This document shows, piece after piece, positions 56,683-64,000 of a DNA stretch of 64,000 nucleotides. A program made the position numbers and the translations under genes. Origin of the DNA: Pseudorhodoferax sp. Leaf265 (lineage in GTDB: Bacteria > Pseudomonadota > Gammaproteobacteria > Burkholderiales > Burkholderiaceae_C); contig NZ_LMMT01000005.1 in the NCBI RefSeq assembly GCF_001422365.1, positions 1 through 64,000 of the forward strand, read 5' to 3'. The stretch's first letter is position 1. Each line of letters starts with the position of its first letter. The notes below the pieces were generated by a model. That model did not search any database. It saw only the letters and a program-made list of their open reading frames with translations, and was not told the DNA's origin.

Positions 56683-57507
56683 ATGCAAGAACCATCCAGA
56701 CGCGCCAGCCTGCGCCGCCTCGGCACCCTCGCCGTGTTCCTGACCGCCGCGCGCTACGGCAGCGCCCAGGCCCAGACGCCGACCCTGCGCGTGGGCGTGC
56801 GCGGCGGCACGGACGAGGAGATCTGGGAGGTGGTGACCCAGGTGGCGAAGAAGAACGGCCTGAACGTCAAGCCCGTCGTCGTCACCGGCGCGGCCAGCCC
56901 CAACGAGGCCCTCAACAACGGCGACCTGGAGGCCAACTCGTTCCAGCACGTGCCCTTCCTGCGCGACCAGGTGCAGCAGCGCGGCTACAGGCTCGTGTCG
57001 GTGGGCGACACCTACATCTCGCCGATCGCCTTCTATTCGAAGAAGCACAAGCGCTTTGGCGACCTGCCCGAGAACGCGCGCCTGGGCATCCCGAACGATC
57101 CCAGCAACCAGACGCGCGCGCTCGTGGTGCTGCGCGACCAGGGTGTGTTGACGCTGCGCGAGGGCTTCGATCCGGCCAAGGGCACGGCCACGCTGGCCGA
57201 CATCACGGGCTACAGGAAGAAGGTGCAGCTGGTGGAGGCGGCCTCCGTGGTGCTGGCGCGCTCGCTCGAAGACCTGGACGCTTCGGCCATCGTCAACACC
57301 TTCGCCTACCAGGCCGGACTGATCGCCACGCGCGACGGGCTTGCGGTGGAAAAGCGCGAGAACAACCCCTACGTCAACATCATCGTCGTGCGAGAGCAGG
57401 ACCGCGGCGCGGCCTGGGTCGCACCGTTGGTCAGGTCCTACCAGTCGCCTGAAGTTCGCGCCTTCATCGAGCGCAAGTACCAGGGCTCCGTGGTGCCGGC
57501 GTTCTGA
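56683..57507 (+). CDS. second MetQ-type substrate-binding protein
   Basis: A 274-aa NlpA/MetQ-family protein with a twin-Arg-containing signal peptide (SRRASLRRLGTLAVF, cleaved near AQAQT). It diverges from the upstream copy in the ligand region (VVVTGAASPNEALNNGDLEANSFQH), so a different ligand is likely. It lies 9 bp after the first copy and ends similarly (YQGSVVPAF). Confidence 0.9.
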   Translation: MQEPSRRASLRRLGTLAVFLTAARYGSAQAQTPTLRVGVRGGTDEEIWEVVTQVAKKNGLNVKPVVVTGAASPNEALNNGDLEANSFQHVPFLRDQVQQRGYRLVSVGDTYISPIAFYSKKHKRFGDLPENARLGIPNDPSNQTRALVVLRDQGVLTLREGFDPAKGTATLADITGYRKKVQLVEAASVVLARSLEDLDASAIVNTFAYQAGLIATRDGLAVEKRENNPYVNIIVVREQDRGAAWVAPLVRSYQSPEVRAFIERKYQGSVVPAF

Positions 57508-57511
57508 CACC

Positions 57512-58579
57512 ATGAGCGGCGCCCCGCCCGCCGTGGACCTGGCCACGCCCCACATCGTCTTCGAGCAGGTGCACAAGCGCTTCGGTGCGGTGCAGGCGCT
57601 CGAGGCGCTGAGCTTCTCGGTGCTGCGCGGCGAGGTGTTCGGCATCATCGGCCGCAGCGGCGCGGGCAAGTCCACGCTGCTGCGCGCCATCAACGCGCTG
57701 GAAGCGCCCAGCGGCGGCCGCGTGACCGTGGACGGCATCGACGTCGGCGGCCTCGACGAGGACGCGCTCGTGGCACTGCGCCGGCGCATCGGCATGATCT
57801 TCCAGCACTTCAACCTGCTGGCCGCCAAGACGGTGCGCGAGAACGTGGCGCTGCCGCTGCGCGTGGCCGGCTGGCGGCCGGCTGCCATCCATGCGCGCGT
57901 GGAGGAACTGCTGGCCCTGGTCGGCCTGGCCGACAAGGCCGATGTCTACCCGGCCAAGCTCTCGGGCGGCCAGAAGCAGCGCGTGGGCATCGCGCGCGCG
58001 CTCGTGCACGGGCCCGAGGTGCTGCTGTGCGACGAGGCCACCTCGGCGCTGGACCCCGAGACCACGCAGTCCATCCTGGGGCTGCTGCGCGACATCAACC
58101 GGCAGCTGGGGCTCACGGTGGTGCTGATCACGCACGACATGGCCGTGATCCGCGCCATCTGCGACCGCGTGCTGGTGCTGGACGCCGGCCGGCGCCAGGA
58201 GCTCGGGGAGGTCTGGCGCGTGTTCGGCGATCCGCAGTCCGAGGCCACGCGCGCGCTGCTGCGCCCGCTGCAGCACGGGCTGCCGGACGACCTCGCGCAG
58301 GCGCTGGTGCCCACGCTGGACGGCCGGCCCGGCCGCGCCATCTACAGCGCCGGCTTCACGGGCCGCACGCCGGCCCAGGGCTTGCCGCTGGCGGCGCTGG
58401 CCGCGCTGGGCCCCGGCGCCGAACTGCTGCACGGCGGGCTGGACCGCATCCGCGGCCACGCGCACGGCCGGCTGCTGCTGTCGCTGCCTGCCGCCACCGC
58501 CCCCTCCGAAGACCAGCTGCGCCAGACCCTCGGCGCCGACCACCTCGCACTGCTCGGCCATGTCCCTGCCCCCGCTTGA
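57512..58579 (+). CDS. metN: methionine-type ABC transporter ATPase with C-terminal NIL domain
   Basis: A 355-aa ATPase. Walker A is GRSGAGKST, signature LSGGQKQRVGIARAL and Walker B VLLCDEATSALD. The residue after the Walker B Glu is Ala instead of the usual Pro, common in MetN. The C-terminal about 90 residues (RPGRAIYSAGFTGRTPAQGL onward) form an NIL domain, the site of trans-inhibition by internal methionine. It overlaps the permease gene by 20 bp. Confidence 0.92.
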   Translation: MSGAPPAVDLATPHIVFEQVHKRFGAVQALEALSFSVLRGEVFGIIGRSGAGKSTLLRAINALEAPSGGRVTVDGIDVGGLDEDALVALRRRIGMIFQHFNLLAAKTVRENVALPLRVAGWRPAAIHARVEELLALVGLADKADVYPAKLSGGQKQRVGIARALVHGPEVLLCDEATSALDPETTQSILGLLRDINRQLGLTVVLITHDMAVIRAICDRVLVLDAGRRQELGEVWRVFGDPQSEATRALLRPLQHGLPDDLAQALVPTLDGRPGRAIYSAGFTGRTPAQGLPLAALAALGPGAELLHGGLDRIRGHAHGRLLLSLPAATAPSEDQLRQTLGADHLALLGHVPAPA

Positions 58580-59216
58580 ACGCTACCTGCAGGCGCTGCT
58601 GGAAACCCTGGCCATGGTGGGCGTCTCGGCCGTCATCGCGATCGGCACGGGCCTGCTGCTGGCCATCGTGCTCAACGTGACGGGGCCACGCGGCGTCTGT
58701 GCGCGGCCACGGCTGCACAAGGGCCTGTCCATCGCGGTCAACATCTGCCGCGCCATCCCCTTCATCATCCTGCTGGTGGCGCTGCTGCCCGTCACGCGCG
58801 CCATCGTCGGCACCACGCTGGGCACCTGGGCGGCGGTGGTGCCACTGGCAGCCAACCTGATCCCGTTCTACGCGCGCATCGCGCAGGTCAGCCTCAACGA
58901 GGTGGACGGCGGGCTCATCGAGGCGGCGCGCGCCATGGGCTGCAAGCGCTGGCACATCGTGCGCCATGTGCTGCTGCCCGAGGCCCTGCACGGCATCATC
59001 GGCGGCATGACGGTCAGCGTGATCGCCATGGTCAACGCCTCGGCCATGGCCGGTGCGGTCGGCGCCGGCGGCCTGGGCGACCTGGCCATCCGCTACGGCT
59101 ACGAGCGCTACGAGACGCGCGTGATGTTCGAGGTCATCGTGGTCCTGGTCGCGCTGGTCTCGGTGCTGCAGTTCGCAGGCGAGCGGCTGGCACGGCGCGT
59201 GGACCATCGGGGCTGA
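58560..59216 (+). CDS. metI: methionine-type ABC transporter permease
   Basis: A 218-aa permease with about five helices and the MetI segments NICRAIPFIILLVALLPVTR, EVDGGLIEAARAMGCKRWH and GAGGLGDLAIRYGYERY. ATG 58560 overlaps the ATPase gene by 20 bp. It completes the second methionine-type transporter. Confidence 0.93.
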   Translation: MSLPPLERYLQALLETLAMVGVSAVIAIGTGLLLAIVLNVTGPRGVCARPRLHKGLSIAVNICRAIPFIILLVALLPVTRAIVGTTLGTWAAVVPLAANLIPFYARIAQVSLNEVDGGLIEAARAMGCKRWHIVRHVLLPEALHGIIGGMTVSVIAMVNASAMAGAVGAGGLGDLAIRYGYERYETRVMFEVIVVLVALVSVLQFAGERLARRVDHRG

Positions 59217-59284
59217 GCCGCTGCGGTCGAGCCGCCGCCGCCGCGCGACGCGGACCGCCGCGCCCCCGCCTGGCAACCGCGCCG

Positions 59285-59785
59285 CTAGAGATACGACGGC
59301 AACAGCCTGGCCGTGAACTGCAGGCAGGCCAGCTCCTCGTCCGAGATCGCCTGCTCGACCAGGTCGAAATGGCACAGGGTGCCGTGCAGGTCGCCGCGGT
59401 CGTTCAGCAGCGGCACGCCGTGGTAGGACATCACGACGCCCTGGAAGGGGCTGTAGTCCAGCCGGCGGTCGTCCTTCGTGTTGTCGGTCAGGAAGTAGCC
59501 TTCGCGCAGGGCGATCTGGCAGAAGCTGTCCTTGAGCACGACCACCTCGAGCGCTTCGGGCTTCACTTCGCCCAGCTTGTCGAACATGTGCGTGTTGCGC
59601 AGCAGCTCGCCGTCCAGCGCGAAGATGCCGGAGTAGCGGTGCGCCACGCCGGCGTTCATGGCGCGCAGGCCCGCGTCGATGCCCCCTGCGCCGAAGGCCT
59701 GCACGATCGCACCGATCCGGGCCGAGGACGGGTCGCGCAGCAACGCCGGGGGAAGAGAACGGAACGTGGAGGGAGAAAAGAGCAT
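59285..59785 (-). CDS. GAF-domain protein
   Basis: A 166-aa soluble protein that is essentially one GAF domain (LEVVVLKDSFCQIALREGYF, GVPLLNDRGDLHGTLCHFD). There is no output domain, so it may act as a small-molecule sensor, redox-sensing protein (free-methionine sulfoxide reductase is another lone GAF protein, though its catalytic cysteines are not matched here) or partner protein. It is convergent with metI and lies 110 bp downstream of the peptide-transporter ATPase gene on the same strand. Confidence 0.75.
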   Translation of the reverse strand: MLFSPSTFRSLPPALLRDPSSARIGAIVQAFGAGGIDAGLRAMNAGVAHRYSGIFALDGELLRNTHMFDKLGEVKPEALEVVVLKDSFCQIALREGYFLTDNTKDDRRLDYSPFQGVVMSYHGVPLLNDRGDLHGTLCHFDLVEQAISDEELACLQFTARLLPSYL

Positions 59786-59895
59786 CGTGCTGGCCGCGTC
59801 GGTCGGGTGAGGAGCGCATTGTCCATCGATCCCCGTGCGGCTGGCACCCCTGGTGGCAACCTTCCTGCCCCGCGGGAGGTCTGCGCCGGTGCGCC

Positions 59896-61514
<1,619 letters not shown>

Positions 61515-61518
<4 letters not shown>

Positions 61519-62372
61519 GACCGGCCCTCCGAACGCCGCTGCAGCCACTGCCCCAGCACCGTGGTGCTGGCCACGAACACGGTCAGCGCCGCGCCCGGAA
61601 ACACCGCGGCCCACCAGCCCATGGTCAGAAAGCTGCGCGCATTGGTCAGCATGGAACCCCATTCGGGTGCGGGTGGCGGGCTGCCCAGGCCCAGGAAGCT
61701 CAGCGCCGCGCCGGCCAGCGTGGCGCCACCCAGGCCCAGCGTGGCGATCGTGCCCACGGGCCGCAGCGCGTTGGGGACGGTGTGGCGCCACAGCACTTCG
61801 GCCGGCGACAGGCCGAGCGCACGTGCGGCTTCGACGAAGGGCTCGGCGCGCGTGCGCAGGGCCTGGGCCCGCACCACGCGCGTGTAGTAGGGAATGCCGG
61901 CCACGCCGATGGCCAGCGCGGCATGCAGCACGCCGCTGCCGAACAGCGCGACGATGAAGATGGCCAGCAGCAGCTCGGGAAAGGCCGCGCCGATGTCGGT
62001 CAGCCGCATCACGATGGTCGGCGCGTAGCGGCGCGTGAGTCCTGCGACCAGGCCCAGCGCCGAGCCCACGATGACGGCCAGTGCGACGGCGCCGAAGCCC
62101 AGCGCGAGCGAGGAGCGCGAGCCGTGCACCACGCGCGTGTAGACGTCGCGGCCGATCTGGTCGGTGCCGAAGGGATGGGCGCTAGAGGGCGGCGCCAGCA
62201 GCGCGCTGCGGTCGGCTGCCAGCGGGTCGCCGGGCGCCAGCAATTCGGGCCACAGCGCGGCCACGGCGAACAGCAGCACCACGGCCAGGCTCAGCGCGGC
62301 GAACAGCTCGCCGATGCCGGGCCAGCGCGTGGCCGGCAGCGCCAGGCCGGAAGGAACCGCGGCCGCACTCAT
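61515..62372 (-). CDS. peptide-type ABC transporter permease (DppC family)
   Basis: A 285-aa permease with about six helices, the N-terminal HPFGTDQIGRDVYTRVVHG segment and the EAA motif EAARALGLSPAEVLWRHTVPN typical of DppC/GsiD. It is coupled to both neighbours by 4-bp overlaps. Confidence 0.92.
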
Positions 62373-63319
62373 GTGGCAGGCGCCGCGTCGATGCGGTGGT
62401 CGATCAGGATGTAGGCCATGTCGATGAGCGTGTTGATGGCGATGAAGGCCAGCGTGCCGACGATGACCAGGCCCAGCACCAGCGGCATGTCCTGCCGCGT
62501 GACGGCGTTGACGAGCAGCCGGCCCAGGCCCGGACGGCCGAACAGGGTCTCGGTGATGGCGGCGCCGCCCAGCAGCGCGCCGAACGAGAAGCCCAGCATC
62601 GTGAGGTAGGGGATCACGGCGTGGCGCAGCGCGTGCCGCAGCTTCACGCCCAGGCGCGACAGGCCGCGCGCGCGGGCCGTCAGGATGAAGGGCTGCTCCA
62701 GCACCTCGTCGAGCGCACGGCGCAGCACCTGGGCCAGCGGCGCGGCCGTGGGCAGCGCGATGGTCAGTGCGGGCAGCACCAGCGTGCGCAGGTCGCCGGT
62801 GTCGAGCAGCGGGAACACGCGCCACTGCACGGCCAACCCCAGCATCAGCAGGAAGCCGACCCAGAACACGGGCGTGGAGGCGAGCACGAGTTCCACCGCG
62901 CTGGCCAGTGCGCTGGCCGTGCGGTGCCCAGCCGTCAACAAGGCGACGCCGGCCGACAGCACGACCGCGAACAGGCTGGCCAGGCCGGCCAGCGCCAGCG
63001 TGGGCCCGGCCTGCTCGGCGATCAGCGCCAGCACGGGCTGGTCCTGCGCGTAGGAGATGCCGAGGTCGCCACGCAGCAGCCGCCCGAGGTACAGCAGGTA
63101 CTGCACGACGAGCGGCTGGTCCAGGTGGTACTCGGCGCGGATCGCGTCCAGCACCTCCTTGGTGATGGCGACGGCGTCCTGCCCTGCCCCGGCGATGACC
63201 AGGGCCGGGTCTGTGGGCACCAAGCGCAGCGCGAGGAACGCGAACGTGGCCGCGCCCCAGAGCGTGAGCAGCGCCAGGCCGAAGCGGCGCAGCAGGAGGG
63301 TGCCGCGTGCCTTACTCAC
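62369..63319 (-). CDS. peptide-type ABC transporter permease (DppB family)
   Basis: A 316-aa permease with about six helices. Typical segments are YHLDQPLVVQYLLYLGRLLRGDLGIS and ARARGLSRLGVKLRHALRHAVIP. GTG 63319 (MSKARGTLLLRR) is chosen because GGAG lies 7 nt upstream. The longer frame from GTG 63331 has no such signal. Confidence 0.9.
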   Translation of the reverse strand: MSKARGTLLLRRFGLALLTLWGAATFAFLALRLVPTDPALVIAGAGQDAVAITKEVLDAIRAEYHLDQPLVVQYLLYLGRLLRGDLGISYAQDQPVLALIAEQAGPTLALAGLASLFAVVLSAGVALLTAGHRTASALASAVELVLASTPVFWVGFLLMLGLAVQWRVFPLLDTGDLRTLVLPALTIALPTAAPLAQVLRRALDEVLEQPFILTARARGLSRLGVKLRHALRHAVIPYLTMLGFSFGALLGGAAITETLFGRPGLGRLLVNAVTRQDMPLVLGLVIVGTLAFIAINTLIDMAYILIDHRIDAAPAT

Positions 63320-63432
63320 CGCCTTCTCCACGCAGGGGGCGTCGCAGCGTCAGCAATGGCCGGCGGGCAACGGTGCCGAGGGCCGCGGAGCAGGCCATGC
63401 CAGCGACATCCGCGGAACTGGCTCTGCCAGGC

Positions 63433-63496
63433 CGCTGGATGTGCCCCCCTTCGCGCAGCGGAAGGGGGGAGCCGCGAAGCGGCCTGGGGGGATGGC
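63433..63496. repeat. double-hairpin intergenic repeat after the binding-protein gene
   Basis: Two hairpins lie next to each other: CCCCCCTTC, 8-nt loop, GAAGGGGGG, then GCCGC, loop GAA, GCGGC, bounded by GGGGGG/CCCCCC. It sits directly after the TGA of the substrate-binding protein gene (minus strand), between it and the permease gene. I recognise the style (C-run, GCTTCGC hairpin, AAGGGGG) as a REP-like intergenic repeat common in Comamonadaceae. It may act to attenuate or stabilise the transcript. Confidence 0.6.
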
Positions 63497-64000
63497 TCAC
63501 TTTGCAATCCAGGCATCGAAGAGATAGGGCTGCGGCCAGGCCTTGTCCCAGGACACACCGTGCACGTTGGACTGCGCCGCCACCAGGCGGCCACGCGTGT
63601 ACAGCGGGACCGAGGGCGCGAAGTTCGGCAGGATCTCCTGCGCTTCGGCGTAGTAGCGCGCGCGGTCGGCGGCCTTGCCGGACGAACGGGCCTTGGCCAG
63701 CACGGCGTCGAGTTCGGGGATGCTCAGGAACGAGGCGTTCGAGCCCACGGTGCTGCCGTCGCTGATGTTGTCGCTGCCGTACAACCGCCACAGCTGCATG
63801 CCCGTGGCCTCGGACTGGAACGAGCCCAGGATGCCGTAGTTGCCGTTGTACAGGCGCTGCGCCAGGTCGGTCGCGGTCACGGGCTGCAGCTGGATCTCGA
63901 TGCCGAGCTTGCGGGCGTCGACCTGCACCTGCTCCAGCGTGCGCTGCGCGAGCTGGTCGTTGTCGGCATAGGGCGATGCGGTCGACAGGCGCTTGCCGTC
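63497..64000 (-). CDS. peptide-type ABC transporter substrate-binding protein, partial (N-terminus beyond right edge)
   Basis: The C-terminal 167 residues of a family 5 extracellular solute-binding protein (DppA/GsiB/OppA). Visible segments are YADNDQLAQRTLEQVQVDA, QPVTATDLAQRLYNGNYGI and LYTRGRLVAAQSNVHG, ending AWPQPYLFDAWIAK. It belongs to the transporter encoded to its left. The gene start, signal peptide and most of the ligand site lie outside the window. Confidence 0.9.
   Translation of the reverse strand, partial: DGKRLSTASPYADNDQLAQRTLEQVQVDARKLGIEIQLQPVTATDLAQRLYNGNYGILGSFQSEATGMQLWRLYGSDNISDGSTVGSNASFLSIPELDAVLAKARSSGKAADRARYYAEAQEILPNFAPSVPLYTRGRLVAAQSNVHGVSWDKAWPQPYLFDAWIAK

Overview
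The window is high-GC proteobacterial DNA with dense, tightly packed operons. Gene content (pqqABCDE, LivHMGF-type uptake, sulfonate and methionine uptake, a PEP-CTERM protein, a CsbD protein, a LysR regulator beside nearly every catabolic block) and the repeat style point to Burkholderiales, most likely a Comamonadaceae (Variovorax/Acidovorax-like) chromosome. This placement is inferred from gene style, not from a search. I see no rRNA, tRNA, CRISPR array, transposase or prophage.

Layout. 1-0.6 kb: the edge of a LivF-like gene fragment and a low-GC hypothetical gene. 1-4.2 kb: an ArgE-type deacetylase and a molybdopterin oxidoreductase, convergent with a large PAS/GAF/GGDEF/EAL protein. 7.7-11.4 kb: mixed small or damaged genes: a frameshifted DUF2628-SPOR gene, a PEP-CTERM protein, CsbD, a 34-residue membrane peptide and a frameshifted acyl-CoA dehydrogenase. 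11.6-13.3 kb: RecQ-like helicase. 13.4-22 kb: a GntR-controlled utilization operon (binding protein, LivHMGF, M20 amidohydrolase, M81 metallopeptidase) with a clear palindrome in the divergent promoter. 22-25.9 kb: a four-gene cluster on the minus strand (acyl-CoA dehydrogenase-like, PIG-L deacetylase, NodS-like methyltransferase, family-2 glycosyltransferase) whose logic resembles Nod-factor-like glycan modification. 26.3-31 kb: FAD oxidoreductase of lower GC, MFS exporter, serine hydrolase, LysR. 31-36 kb: TPR-glycosyltransferase and pqqEDCBA. 36.2-39.2 kb: prolyl aminopeptidase and a two-component pair. 39.1-43 kb: LysR, royal-jelly-type protein, FAD/NAD(P)-binding protein. 43.2-64 kb: a sulfur, methionine, iron and peptide acquisition region: LLM flavin monooxygenase, SsuA-like binding protein, groESL paralogue, acireductone dioxygenase, metNIQ, FMN reductase, TonB receptor with a fused sigma/anti-sigma regulator, a second metQQNI set, a GAF protein and a dipeptide/glutathione-type ABC transporter whose binding-protein gene runs off the right edge.

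The most unusual observations are: (1) two gap-free 222-bp copies of a structured element, each starting exactly on the stop codon of an upstream minus-strand gene, with paired compensatory changes in at least four stems; (2) a single-ORF fusion of a FecI-type ECF sigma factor with a FecR-type membrane regulator, preceded by a Fur-box-like palindrome; (3) the Nod-like four-gene cluster, whose methyltransferase gene begins with a 60-bp in-frame tandem duplication that carries its own start codon; (4) a GroEL paralogue without a GGM tail inside the sulfur region; and (5) a 12-bp motif shared by the two sulfur-linked promoters.
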